A stretch of 64,000 bases of DNA from contig CM059558.1 in assembly GCA_030386875.1 (NCBI GenBank), positions 3,667,501-3,731,500 on the forward strand, read 5' to 3'. Position 1 is the stretch's first letter; every line of letters begins with the position of its first letter. Made by a program: the position numbers and the translations under genes. Shown one piece after another: positions 43,998-55,545 of this stretch. This DNA comes from Morinoia aosen (lineage: Eukaryota; Arthropoda; Malacostraca; Amphipoda; Talitridae). Under the pieces are notes generated by a model. It did no database searches. It was not told where the DNA came from and saw only the letters and a list, made by a program, of their open reading frames with translations.

Positions 43998-46733
43998 TCA
44001 TGTATATTTTGGAGGTGGAGGGGGGGCCATTGCAAGTAGTCTAGAGCTTTTAAATCGGGAATGTTGTTTGGGGATGAGCTCCGGAGGAAAACTTAATTTT
44101 GTATACAGGTCAGGATCGAATTGCTGCATGTTGTGCCAGATCCTGTTTGCATGCTCGTGCAGCAGTATGTTTATGGGAGGGACATTTAGATGATTGTGCA
44201 GGTGTTTGGATGGTGCTGGTTCTATTAAACTTGTGCCGGTAATAAATCTAAGTGCTTTGTTTTGAACTCTTTGTAATTTGGATATTGTTGTTGCTGATGC
44301 TGTGTGTAAAGGTATGACTGGGTATATTAATGCTGATCTTACAAAGGCCATATATAATTTCAGTTTGGTTTCTGTAGGGAGGTGAGTAAAACGGTAATTT
44401 TTTTCTAGATTCTTGTAGGCTATTGCTTTTCTAATGGAGGCTTGTGATGATATACCATGTGTAGTTATGTTCAAACTCAGGACTTTTCCTTTATTTGTGT
44501 ATGGTATTGATTTGTCGTTTATGGTAACTTCAAATGTTTTCCTTCTATTTATGGGGATTATGGCAAATTTAATACTGTTGGTTAATATTTTCCATTTCCT
44601 TTCAAACGTGTTTATTTGTTCTATTGCTCTTTTGGTGTTGGCTGTTGTGTATTTTGGTGAATATTTTCCGGCTGTTATCTGTGTGATGTCTTATGCAAAA
44701 CATATGTAATCTGTTTTAGGCAGCGGCGATGGTAAATCATGGGCATAAAAGCTGAAAAGTGTAGGGGATAGGCATGCTCCTTGGGGTACACCTGTGCACA
44801 GTGAGAATCGCGGCCCTATGTAATTGGATATTCTTATTGAGGCTGTCCTGCCATTAAGATAATTGTTCAGGGTCCGGAGAAATATAGGGTGAAGATTGAT
44901 TTGCGAAAGTTTGAAGATGAGACCAGAGTGCCACACCTTGTCGAATGCTTTTTTAACATCTCTTAAGCAAATGTCTATTGTGAATTTTTGAGCTAATTGG
45001 ATGGAAATTGATTCGTGCAGGGTTGCCAGTGCGGTATGTGTGCCTCTATTACATCTGAATCCGTGTTGTCTGCTATTAAATTGATTATGAATTGTAAGGA
45101 AATTTGTCAACCTATTATTTAAAATTTCATCAAGTAGTTTGCCGTGTACATCCAGGAGAGAAATTGGTCTGTAATTTTGAACTGATTTTGGGGATGTGCT
45201 TGGTTTTGGGAGGAAAATCATTATGGCATGTTTCAGACTGTTCGGGAAGTATCCAGCTGATATGGACATATTGAACATACAAATCAGAAAGTGAATCATG
45301 TTTTTTGGTAAGTTTTTAAGTTGTAAAGTGGTTATTTCCGTTGTCCCTGGTGCTTTCTGTTTGAACGGTCTCAGTGCTTGTAATAGTTCTTCAAATGTAA
45401 TAGGAGGAAAATGTATAGGGTCCAGTCTGTTGATATTTCCCGTTCGGTATGGTTTGATTGTATTTGCTATGTTGTTCAGTTGTTCTTGTACTATTGCAAT
45501 GTGTTCCCTGTCGAAGTGGGGTTCGTCTTGTTCTGTAAATATTTCCTTCCAGTGTGCTCTGAAGATAGGTTCTTTTCCTTGAGGAGTATGTAACTGTTCT
45601 TTATTATGTTCTATTTATGGTATTTGTTGTTTAGTGTTGCTGCTCATCATCCTCTTGCAGGAGGACCAAAACATTTTCGGATCCTCCTGCAATTTAAGAC
45701 TATGAATTAATTCCTCCCAGGTTTGCTGATATTTGCCTTTGTAAATGTCTTGTAATCGGATTCTTATTGTGTTCAAATGTCGGTTCAAATCTATAGATGG
45801 CCAATATCTGGAGATGTATTGGGTTGTCTGTCGGTATTGTGCTTGTAATGTTAAAGTTTCGTGAGTTGGTTTGATCCCCGGGATTATTCTATGATTTATG
45901 AGTGGGACTGCTGTATATGTGGCATCCTGTACGTGTTTGGTCCATGTGTCTAGGTACTTGTTTATTTCGTTTATAGTTGGATCCGGTTGTGAAGGGGGTG
46001 TGACAGGTGATAGTAACTGCTTGTATAATTTCCAATTTGCTTTATGAAAGTGTCTTCGCAGTTTGATGGGAATTTGTATTGGGTTAGCTGTGATGGTAGC
46101 GATTATTGGAATGTGATCCGATGGTGTGATGGGGCCAGGCTTCAAGAAAATATTATGAAATGCATGCTTGTTTTGTAAAACTACATCGGGTGAGGTGGTG
46201 CTATTGTGAGTTATTAGGGTGGGAAAAAAGGGTCCAATGTGTGTGCATTTCTGTTTTGAAATTAGGTAGAAAAGATGGTTTCCTCTATTGTTCCTATGTG
46301 AGTATCCAGTTATGTTATGTGCGGCGTTTATGTCACCTAGAAAATAGGTTGGGTGCGGTCTATTGAAAAGCATGTGGAAGTCTATGAAATTCAGGTAGTC
46401 TGTTCTTGGGGGTGTATATGTAGTACCGATGGTGATTGGTCCCTGAAGCGTATCTATTGTTACTGCTATCATATCTGTGTGGAAATCATCGTGAAGTCTG
46501 TACGAAATGCTTTTCCTGAGCGCTATTGCAGCGCCTGCGTGATTTTCGTTTAACTTATTTGAATAAAATGTATTGTAATTAAAGATCTTAAGGGGTTGGT
46601 TGTTTATGAGGCAGTGACTATTGATAAGTATTATATCTGGGTCTAGTGTGTTGTATATGTTGGATAGTGTGATTCTATGGGTATTCCAAGATTGCACGTT
46701 GTGTTGAATGATTGTTATTTTCTTCAGGTTCAT
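43998..46733 (-). pseudogene. Jockey-like LINE ORF2 (endonuclease/reverse transcriptase)
   Basis: One frame from ATG 46733 to TGA 43998. The endonuclease begins IIQHNVQSWN and contains ILINSHCL, TTYTPPR, YFLGDINAAH and PSDHIPI. The reverse transcriptase contains NYRPISLLDVHGKLLDEIL, QHGFRCNRGTHTAL, DVKKAFDKVW and GVPQGACLSPTLFSFYAHD. Two in-frame stops occur: TAA at 45615-45617 between the domains, and TAA at 44691-44693. The second stop takes the place of the first Asp of the catalytic FADD box, reading CFA-stop-DIT. No frameshift is seen. The thumb and C-terminal region continues to PPPPPKYT. The copy cannot supply reverse transcriptase. Confidence 0.92.
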
Positions 46734-47579
46734 TTTTGAGCAATTACTTTTTTGTTTTTTTTGGGGGCTGCTATTAGTGATTGGTGTCTTGGAAGATTTA
46801 TGAAGTCCTCGTGGGGGATTATGTTTATTTTTGTTCGTGTGAATTTGACCCTGTTGCTTCTAATGTAATCCAGTAATGTTTGTGATCTCATGTCCTGAAC
46901 AGTGAATTTTAATCCTTTATCATTTTTTTCTGCTTAGTTCCTGGATTTACCATTATGTCGGGGAATTTTCTGGGTTTAGTGAATAATTATTGTCTATGAA
47001 GTTTCTGTACAGTTTTAGATGAAAGTTGAGTTTGGTATCTAATACTATGCTTGAATTACCCATATCACCACTTATCCTGCGTTTAGTTCTAGCCTCCGTG
47101 TCCATGGTCTCCTCCATATGCTCCTGTTCACATTCCAGGGAGACATCCACCGTTTTTTCCTGTTCCGTTTCCGTCTCCTGTGGTGTTGTTTCTGATTTGT
47201 AGTAAGAATTGAAAATTGCGGCTGAGTCACGATCTGGGAAAGTGGTATCGATATTGAAGTTCAGTTTTAAGGATTGTGAAAGAAGGTCGCCAAATTTCTG
47301 TGTTCTGTTCAGTGCTGCTATGTGTGCTTCCAAGACGAGTGCTGTCAGTTTAATATGTGTTTGTGATGTTAGTGTGAGGGTATGCTCTGGTTTGTTTGTA
47401 ATATTGCGTGCTTTGCAATTTCAGCATAGGTGTTTTGAGTCTGTTGGTGATGCTCCTGTTTTTCATTTTCGATTTTTTGTTTGATTACATTTTTTCTATA
47501 CGGGCAACTTGATGCTAATGTTCTGTGTGGTCCATTACAATTATGGCATTGTTTAAGTGTGCTTGTGCATTGTTGGTAA

Positions 47580-49113
47580 AGGGGTGTTTACACTAGGGGA
47601 CATTTCGGCCTTGAGGCGCGACTCGTGTCGGCAAGGCTCACCACAGAGGTTCATATTTATGTGTGTGTGTTCGAAATTCCCGATTCGCTTTGATTGAATC
47701 CGTGCAGTGCCGCACGTGTGAGCGGCGCAGCTCTAGACCGGTCAGTGTGCAGTTGGTAGTCATCAAGTGAGGTAGCGCCTCTCGCTCACTCCCACCACGC
47801 TCGCTCACCCGTTATGGCTGACTCAACACTGCCGCGAGAAACTACACTGCTTTTAATTGAAATGTACTAAGCCCATCAATGCCTTTGGCAGACTAAAAGC
47901 TGCGAATATAAGGAGGCTGTTTTCCATTTTATTTTAATGAAAATGAACGAATATAGTAACATTTCACTCATGCAAATAAAAAAGAGATTACGTAGCTTTA
48001 CGATGCAGCAACAATATTCACACAAGCTCGTCTACAGCAATCCATATTTCATAGCAGCAGGCCACACTGACTGGTTTTGTGCTGCATAGCTGCCACTTAT
48101 GTTTGACCAAAAAATCCAGTGTGACCTCAAAAAATATCGAGAAACATCTAGATTTAAAAATAAAACATCCAAAAATATATCTAGAAATAAATTAATTATC
48201 CACTATAATAAATTAGTTGAACAATAGCCAATATGGATATTTATATGATAAATTGCTTTATATTAGTCAATTTATCTTTATATGAATTATCTAGTATCCA
48301 GATATTTATCCTAATAAAGCTTGGTATCCAAATATTCTTCAATTCCACACGTGTTGCGAATAGAAAGGTCAGTCTCTATTGCATTGCAATTATCAATGCT
48401 CAGATTCCTACTTATCAACAATTGTTTTAAGGCTTTCACACCGCTATCTTCATCACTTTTAATAATTTTGCAATTACTATGTAAGTTGATTCTACTTTAT
48501 TAGATGCATTGCTTTAGTTTATAACTGAGGCCACAATACAAAATGAGGCCACAATACATTCTTGATAATGTATGTGCATTTTATTCCATGAATTTTTGAC
48601 ATCATCACTAGTTTTGCAATTGGAGATAGTGTGCTTTAGCTTATGAACCGTGAAATAGCCGTCTTGGTGTCGTTCATAATCTGAACATAACATGATCAGA
48701 ATATGGTTGCTTCACTATTCAGACAATTATAATATAATTATAATTGTAATATAATAACAAATATAATAAGAATGAAGTAGTAACCAACCATTATGGTAAA
48801 TTCCTAATTCGAATTTACAGTCTTCTATAATATACATAGCTTAATTGTAATTCTAGCTAGAAAATTTCTAGCACGCTGAAAAAACTATATAGATTTTATA
48901 GCTAATATCTAGGTTCGAAATTTTACATCTAGGCTTCAGCAAAAACCTAGATCTAGCTATATAATATCTAGAGTGGCAGCCCTGTTGAGCAGCGCGCGCT
49001 CCACGGCTCGCTCCAATGGTGTCTAGTCTAAACGCACATGTCTCTTGTGAAGCTCCACACGAGGCGTCTACACGTGAGCCTGCAGCAAAATGTAGACCAG
49101 TGTAAACGGCCCT
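47580..49113 (+). mobile_element. PIF/Harbinger-like DNA element
   Basis: A TAA duplication lies at 47577-47579 and 49114-49116. Inverted ends are AGGGGTGTTTACACTAG at left and, read inward from the right, AGGGCCGTTTACACTGG. A 3-bp TWA target and this end structure fit PIF/Harbinger. It contains a MADF-like coding remnant (47814-47950), as expected because these transposons carry a second gene of the Myb/MADF type. No DDE transposase remains. The AT-rich interior (48100-48960) has ATCTAGATTT-type inverted motifs. Insertion split ORF1 of the surrounding LINE. Confidence 0.85.
47814..47955 (+). pseudogene. MADF-domain remnant of the Harbinger-like element
   Basis: The ATG at 47814 starts MADSTLPRETTLLLIEMY, then an in-frame TAA (47868-47870), then AHQCLWQTKSCEYKEAVFHF. 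The pattern LIEMY-x-HxCLWQTKS-x-EYK is the first helix region of MADF domains (Leu/Ile-rich helix, then LW). In PIF/Harbinger transposons such a protein acts as DNA-binding partner of the transposase. The segment is truncated after about 45 codons. Placement inside the terminal repeats supports the family call. Confidence 0.72.
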
Positions 49114-49929
49114 TAAGTATGTTCTTGTGAGGAGCATTCTGAGCAATATTGTGTTGTTTGGGTGCATTTGGATGTTGGGTGGTCTTCATATTATTAGCTC
49201 TCGTAACAGATGAGGATGTGTGTGTATTTTTCTTGTTCACATTGATAGGGTGTAATTTTTGTATGATACATATAAAACCCATCTCGGAGGATCCTTTGTG
49301 CAGTGGTGGTGTCGGTAGTTATAATTTTAATTAGATGAGTATATTGCTTTAACTATTTCTGTGACTGATAACCATGAATTTTGCTGTTGGATTTCTGCTT
49401 TAATTTCATCTGCAGGTCTTGCACCTATTTCATTATCAATTTGTCTGACAAAAATGAATCTTTTTGCTCTTAGGTCGGGGGGAATAACTGGAATTATATT
49501 CAATTTTTGGAATGCGTTGATTGCTTTACTGGAAGTTAGTTTATCAACTGGAGTGACATCGTCTGTTACTGCATAGAAACCTGTACTGGTGGAAGTCAGT
49601 CTAATGAGAGGAGCATTTAGGTCTTTGAGGGTTGTTTCAAAAATTTTAGGCTTGTCCACTGGTTTAGCTGTATCGATAAATTTAAGTTGTACTCTATATG
49701 TTGATGATTTTATTCTAGGTGATGTACTGGTTGCGGCAATGTTGGGTTTTGGTGGTATAAGCATCGTAGGCGGAAGGTTGCCAGGGTTAAGGGGGAAGGA
49801 CCCCGGAATTGTGTTCCTAGTTTTGGAAGCTGAACGAGGGTTTGAAGGAAGAGGGGCCCTGGAGGGGCGGCTACCCGAGCCTCCCCGCCCAGCACCAGCT
49901 CCCCTCCCCCGATCAAAGGGGGCATTACG

Positions 49930-50097
49930 GAAAAGGCCTAGCCCTGCCCTACTATAATTACAATTGAGCTACTCACTATTATGATACAATATATGCGGCA
50001 CACAGCTGTACAAATTGCCTACAGAAGGCACACTTAAGCAACGGTGCCCCTAATTCAGGTTTAATTACCGAAATTAACGAGTTCTAGAGGATTATAT
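49930..50097. other. Short unassigned spacer
   Basis: Sequence between the LINE 5' end and a short tandem repeat. Nothing recognised. Confidence 0.4.
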
Positions 50098-50310
50098 CAC
50101 TGTGAACTATACAATATCAATACATTAAACCATACAATACTGATACACTGGACTATACAATATTATCACACTACACTATACAAAACCAATGTAATAGACT
50201 ATACAATACTAATACAATAGACTATACAATACTGATACAATAGACTATACAATATTAATACATTAAACTATACAATATGAATAATCTAACATATACAATA
50301 TTAAGACATT
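50098..50310 (+). repeat. Tandem repeat of about 23 bp (GACTATACAATACTAATACA)
   Basis: About nine imperfect units of type GACTATACAATACTRATACA plus ATA cover 210 bp. Confidence 0.8.
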
Positions 50311-50700
50311 TAAATTCGACAAGTATGCACAAGATCACAGAAATGAATATGAATAAATGACCACGCAGGATGGGGAAAGCAATAGTTTAGAAAAAGAGCT
50401 CACCTCTGGCCCGAAGGGGGTGCCTTGGGCCGGTGGTCAAAAGCCACACTCAGACTAAACATTCTCTTAAACCTTCAAAACAGAAAAGGAATAGAAAACT
50501 AGAGCGCTGTAGAAAGTATTACTTCTATGCACTTTTATCGCACAAAGAGAGCCACTAATTATTTACGGCGCACATACGAGGGAACATATAACTTCCGGAA
50601 TTTTCATTAGTACCATTTTAATTTTACTGAAAACTTACCTAAGGTCATAAATTTGAAGGGTAACAAAAATAAACAGATATTTGCGTTCAATATTCGTAAA
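50311..50700. other. Unassigned spacer with motif TGGCCCGAAGGGGGTGCC
   Basis: AT-rich except for the palindrome-like TGGCCCGAAGGGGGTGCC at 50407. TTGAAGGGTAAC at 50653-50664 resembles the flank motif of the foldback family that starts next. Confidence 0.4.
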
Positions 50701-50704
50701 CGGT

Positions 50705-52150
50705 TGTTAGTTCAGCCTCCCTTACCACAGCAGAGATGTTCAATGTGAAGAAAGATGATTGTATCATTAAGATTGGAGTTAGAGGAACGTGGAATCTATG
50801 CATAAGGTTCATTCCCGCACAGGATCCCGCGCGTACAGAAACAGTAAGTTGGGAAGAAAGTTTACGCAACAAGAAAAAAGTTGAAAAAGAAGTCAGAGGG
50901 GCTAGAAACCAGGACGGCAGTGGAGCGCAATAAAGGTCCGTTAAGTAACAAAATGAAATTGTATTTCAACAAAAAATTTCCTACCAAACTATCAGCTCGG
51001 GACCACACATATTACCCCTGGGAGTGCTAATCCTGGTAGTGCTCCTGAGGATCCCGTAAACAGTTCGTCACGGGTAATTCTAATCGTACCAGGACGTTCA
51101 TTCCACGTTCATATTGCATATATGACAAAAATTTCGTATTATATCAATGTTAGAAATTCCCTGATTTTCTTCTCGCCATGACTTGAGAATTCGAAAACGC
51201 GGTTTTAAAGTCAATCTCGGATTAATTCGCCCCTGGAAAAATTCTAAATTCACTTTACTGATATGGACCCTTTCCTGCAGGAATGTCATGGCAATTTATT
51301 CGGAACTTTAGGAAAAATACGAGTCAAATTTTTATTTTTTTTTCTGATGTATGATCGTGTATTGAAATGCCCAAAAGTTCCATCGCTTATGAAAACATTG
51401 AGTGAAAAAGTGAGAGAATATCGTAAGGCTATAAGCCCTTACGTTTTCGTCGAAAGTTTCGTTTGAAAAATATTAGAAATTATCTGATTTTTCAACGGAA
51501 ATGGCTTTAGAATCGGAAAACGCTGTCTTGAAGACAATATAAGTCATAAAAGAAAGTCAGAGGCGCTTGTGAACAGGACTGCAGTGAACCTACAGTAGGC
51601 GGTCCTTAACAGAACAAAACATTTATTTCTACAAAAAAGAAGCCTTACCTATTTCTCAGCTAGATTCATCACCTTGGGAGTGCTAATTCCCATAGATACA
51701 ATAGTCGTGTCACCTTTACTAAGGATTAAACTACGCAAATTGAGTTTCGAGTTTTTATAGGGCCAATCAGTCTGAGATTATCTAAAAAACTGCGTTTTAC
51801 AATTTCCAACACATTTCTTGCGAGAAATCAGAAATAATGTAATATGTGAGATCCCGAGCTGAGAGTAAGGTATGAGTTTTTTTTGTTGGTATACAATTTC
51901 ATTTAGTTAATTTAGGGACTTATTTTTTGGTTCACTCCTGTCCTGGTTTCCAGCACCTCTGACTTTCTTCTTCCAATTCTGTCTTGTTTCGTTAACTTCT
52001 TTCTCAACTTTCAGTTTCTGTGCGGGAGTACACCTCATGCATAGATTTCTCCCTCCTCTAACTTCAATCTTAATGGTGCTCTCATCTTTCTTCTCATTGA
52101 ACTTCATAAATACACACGTACTCCGGGGTTATGCCCCCGCCGAAACGAAC
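50705..52150. mobile_element. Foldback-like unit a (inverted SINE-family arms)
   Basis: A left arm at 50705-51060 (minus) and a right arm at 51843-52150 (plus) belong to the SINE-like family. The centre shares blocks with other units: ACGGGTAATTCTAATCGTAC (51073) and AACATTGAGTGAAAAAGTGA (51394). A second minus fragment lies at 51550-51720. Both arms encode, towards the centre, a similar short frame (FNxKKDxxxIKIxVRG). I read this as a conserved family sequence, not a gene. Confidence 0.65.
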
Positions 52151-52429
52151 TTAAATCCTGAATGAACCATTCAATATCCCTGCTCTTCTTGAGGGATTGA
52201 TCATTCTGCCCACATAACTTCGACTCACAGACGTATTCTCACCATTATTAAGCACTAATGTTGAAGCCTTCCAAATGTTTTAGTTTCTCTTAGATCAGTT
52301 TTCACTAAAATCTCTGGCCAATTATCCATTAATCCTGAATTATTTTTTACTGAAAACTTGAGAACAAATTAAAATTTGAGGGTAACTATAATGAAACTAA
52401 TTTTTATGATTAACATTTTTTAATGATTG

Positions 52430-52875
52430 CTAGTTCAGCCTCCCCATTCCACAGCAGAGATGTTCAAATAGAAGAAAGATGAAAGTATCATTAAGATGGG
52501 AGTTAGAGGAACGTGGAATCTATGCATAAGGTATATTCCCGCAAAGGATCTCGTGGGCACAGACAGAAAGTTGAGAAGGAAGTTTACAAAACAAGATATA
52601 ACATGAATAAGAAAATAAAAGGTGCTGGAAAGTAGGACAGCAGTGAAACGAAAAAATCTCCTTACTATAGCAAAATCGAATTGCAAATTGAAATGGTGAC
52701 AAAATATTGTAACAATATTTCACTCAAAGTTTCCAAAGGCGCTTAAACTTTTTAACACTTTCAATTCTTGGGCGTACCGTCATTGACGGTCAGTTATTAC
52801 CCGTCCTAGTGAAATAAAAAATTGTTCGTGATTATTATTTTTATTATATAGAAAATTTTTAGCCTCCCTTCACCA
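52430..52875 (-). mobile_element. Foldback-like unit b, left arm and centre
   Basis: A minus-oriented arm (52430-52690) is followed by the shared centre, which contains in inverse orientation GTTAAAAAGTTTAAGCG (52742-52758) and GACGGTCAGTTATTACCCGT (52784-52803). The right arm is missing. At 52860 the sequence passes into the start of another minus copy. Confidence 0.65.
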
Positions 52876-52918
52876 CAATTTTACCACAGGAGATACAGAG
52901 GTAGAATGTTTCTTAAGT

Positions 52919-53010
52919 CTAGTACAATGGACAAGTTTGAATATAGCTACCTGTGGGCCCGAATAAGTTCAGCGACTTCTAGGGCATCCTACCATCACGC
53001 TATTCTAGGG
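52919..53010 (+). repeat. Dispersed repeat shared with 55450-55545
   Basis: GTACAATGGACAAGTTTGAA and GGGCCCGAATAAGT are repeated with about 85% similarity at 55450-55545 in the same orientation. It precedes the 3' end of the LINE fragment. The family is unknown. Confidence 0.75.
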
Positions 53011-53234
53011 TGTACAAAAGTTTAACCTAGTTCACTTAACCTAGTTTCGCATTAGACTGATCATTGAGATAATTAACTCGATATTTTACAAGTCGGCTGT
53101 ATTTAACAGTATGTTCGATAAAACGATTCAAGAGCAGAGAGAAGATTGGTTATGGTACACAAGGCAAGTTACATTATGACATTATCATTAGTTATATGTA
53201 GGAGGCAAGATTTCGACACGGTGATCTTACACTA

Positions 53235-54053
53235 CTAGTATTCTGATAGGAAGTGAGACTCAAGATGTCTTTTGAATACTTTGTACGAATTACATTCACG
53301 GATCTCTGCAGGTATAGAGTTCCAAGTTTTGGTTCCAACGAAGAGAATACTGTGTTGCGACCTGGCCTTTGAATAATAAGGAAGCATGAATTTACTTCTA
53401 TTTCGGGTTAAATGGTCGTGATGACCAGTTTGCGCAGTCAATAATTGTCTTAGGCTATTGTCGCCATCATTTCTTAATGTTTTGTAAATGAAATTACAGA
53501 TGGAGATTTTGTAGAGATCCGAAAGTTTAAGTATTTGTAAATTTTTGAAAGAATCATTTGTGTGAGCATTATATTCTAGGTTCTTTACCGCTCTGACAGC
53601 CCTTTTCTGCAGAGTAAAAATTTTGTTGGTTTTATTTTTATCAGTTCCGTGCCATGCTTCTATTCCGTATTGCAAGTATGGGGAAATGAGCGTACGGTAG
53701 AGCATTTGTAAAGCTGTTTCAGGCAGAAAATTTTTAACTTTATTTAGGATTCCGATGGATTTTGATAATTTAGAACTAATATGAGTGATGTGCTCTTTGA
53801 AGGTCAGATGTTTATCTATTATGATGCCCAGAAACTTACATGAGTTGGTTTCTTCGATTTCACCTTCGCCAATTTTAATGCATGGGAGAGATACATCTTT
53901 CTTGTATGAGAAAGTAATATAATTTGTTTTATCGATATTTAGGCTTATTTTATTAGCTTTGAGCCACGATGAAACCTTGTGAAGTTCAGTATTTATACTC
54001 TCCACAATCATAGCAGGATTTTGGTTCGGAAGGACACGATAAAGATGTTCCAA
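53235..54053 (-). pseudogene. LINE reverse transcriptase C-terminal fragment (CR1/Jockey-like)
   Basis: The 272-codon frame covers the thumb and C-terminal region. It contains VSSWLKANKISLNIDKTNYI, KFLGIIIDKHLTFKEHI, LYRTLISPYLQYGIEAWHGT and FVGTKTWNSIPAEI, ending ESHFLSEY-stop. This layout is typical of Jockey/CR1-group LINEs found across arthropods. The palm with FADD and the endonuclease are missing, so it is a 5'-truncated insertion. The frame is intact within the fragment, suggesting moderate age. It is inserted in a SINE-family copy. Confidence 0.88.
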
Positions 54054-54815
54054 GAGAGGAAGGATGATGGCACCATTTATTATGGAGTTAAGGGAATGCG
54101 GAATCTAAGCCCAAGGTCCATAGAAACAGTAAGCTATAAATGAAGTTGATGAAACGAGATCAAAGTTGAAGAAGAAAGAAGTAGGTGGTGAAAAACAGGG
54201 CAGCAGTGAACCGAAAAAGATGGTCCGTAACAAAACAGAAACCTATTCTATTTCAACAAAAAGTAAGCCTACCTAACCTTTACCTCGGGTCCTCACATAG
54301 TCCCCCTGGGAGCGCTAATTCCCGTAGATACAATAGTTGTATCCCACCGAGTCGAAACAAAATTTGTGTCGAAGCGAAATTTTGTCGGAATTGTATGGAA
54401 ATAGCCTAACAATATTTCTTCACTTTTTCACTCAATGTTTCCCGTAATTAACTGTAAACTCTATCTACATTAGCACTACAGGAATTAGAACGCCCAGGAG
54501 TAATATGTGAGGTCCCGAGCTGAGAGTTAGGTAGGCTTTTTTTCTGTTGAAATACAATTTTTTGTTTTGTTATACAATATGGAACTTGTTTCACTGCTGT
54601 CCTGGTCTCGAGCACTTCTGACTTTCTTATTCAACTTCTATCATGGCTTATAATATTCTTTGTCAACTTACTGTTTCTATGCGCGCGGGATAATATGCGA
54701 GAACACACCTTGTGCATGGATTCCGGCTCCTCGAACCCCAACTCAATGGCGCCTTCAAACTTCCTCTCTTTGAATATTTTTGTTCAGGTAAAGAGGCTTA
54801 AACTAACTTGTTTCC
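54046..54815. mobile_element. Foldback-like unit c
   Basis: A minus arm (54046-54350) and a plus arm (54485-54815) flank a centre of about 130 bp that includes AACAATATTTCTTCACTTTT and TTTTTCACTCAATGTTTCCC, sequence also seen in units b and e. The plus arm ends at AGAGGCTTAAACTAACTTG, followed by the flank motif TTAGTTACCCTTGAATG (54849). Confidence 0.65.
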
Positions 54816-55449
54816 ATTAGAATGGAAATAAGAAAAATTGAACTTTTTTAGTTACCCTTGAATGAGAAAGTATTTTGCAAGCATGCAGTAAATTTTGCTT
54901 GGAAACAATGAAATTCAATACGCTCTACTGTATACTTTAAAATATCGAAATCCATCAATTTTTGGTAGGCGCTCTAGATTGGCGCCATGTTTTCAAGCAT
55001 TCACGACTGATCTGATGTGCTGAGGCTCGAAATGTAACCTCCTAGCTAATGTCTAGTCAAATACGCAGAGTAAATTAGCATTGATGACTGAAGGAATTTA
55101 TATTTGAAGCTAGGAGTACGAGGCGTGCAAGAAACACATTTCTCAAGCGTTGAGCCAATATCCTCGTTAAAATCTCAATTGCATTTTTCCACTTGGAATT
55201 TGGAGTGAATTTCTCAAAGTACATTTGTTATTCCACCCAAACTGCACAGCGAACATGCTTTTCATATGGATCATCAGTGTAAGCTTATACATGAAACTTA
55301 CTAGTAAAATTAGTTGGAATAAACGTTGATAATAAATAAAATACATAAACTTTGTTCCATAAAAGCATGGCAAACTATTTAACGAAGTGAAATATTGGGA
55401 CGTACTATGTGAGACTATCGTTATGGAAATGGATTAAAGTGAACTACTC
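54816..55449. other. Unassigned sequence
   Basis: AT-rich sequence. Short frames such as 55167-55373 (minus) carry no domain. Confidence 0.45.
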
Positions 55450-55545
55450 AGCCTGGTACAATGGACACATTTGAGTGTTGCTACTTGTGGGCCCGAATAA
55501 GTACAGCGACTTCCAGGGCATCCTATCATCAACGCCATTCTAACG
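55450..55545 (+). repeat. Dispersed repeat shared with 52919-53010
   Basis: Same block as 52919-53010, with GTGGGCCCGAATAAGTACAG and CTTCCAGGGCATCCTATCAT. Confidence 0.75.

Larger units (their letters stand above)
46953..49764 (-). pseudogene. Jockey-like LINE ORF1 (gag-like, CCHC), split and frameshifted
   Basis: The N-terminal segment (49764-49327, from MLIPPKPNIAATSTSPRIKS) resembles LINE ORF1 nucleic-acid-binding proteins. A frame change near 49330 leads to LRDGFYMYHTKITPYQ. The knuckle region is interrupted at a TAA site by the element at 47580-49113. On either side lie the halves of two knuckles: YCSECSSQEHTYQQC spans the junction, and CHNCNGPHRTLASSC lies at about 47545-47505. The C-terminal segment 47333-46953 is acidic, with an EQE/ETE-rich stretch. 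ORF1 products bind LINE RNA in the cytoplasm. This copy is dead. Confidence 0.82.
43840..49930 (-). mobile_element. Jockey-like LINE with ORF1 and ORF2, decayed
   Basis: On the minus strand an ORF1 with retroviral-type CCHC knuckles (about 49764 to 46953) is followed by an endonuclease/reverse transcriptase ORF2 (46733 to 43998). That architecture is characteristic of the Jockey clade. ORF1 carries frameshifts and a 1.5-kb PIF/Harbinger-like insertion. ORF2 has two stops. The 5' end near 49930 and the 3' end near 43840 are estimates, and no TSD was found. Confidence 0.85.
52860..54360 (-). mobile_element. Minus SINE-family copy interrupted by a LINE fragment
   Basis: The tail-side start AGCCTCCCTTCACCACA (52861-52877) and the rest of the copy (from AGATGTTCCAAGAGAGGAAG at 54046 to the GATACAATAGTTGTATC hairpin at 54328-54344) are parts of one family member. 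They are separated by the LINE fragment ending at 54053. This copy retains a good hairpin head. Confidence 0.7.
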
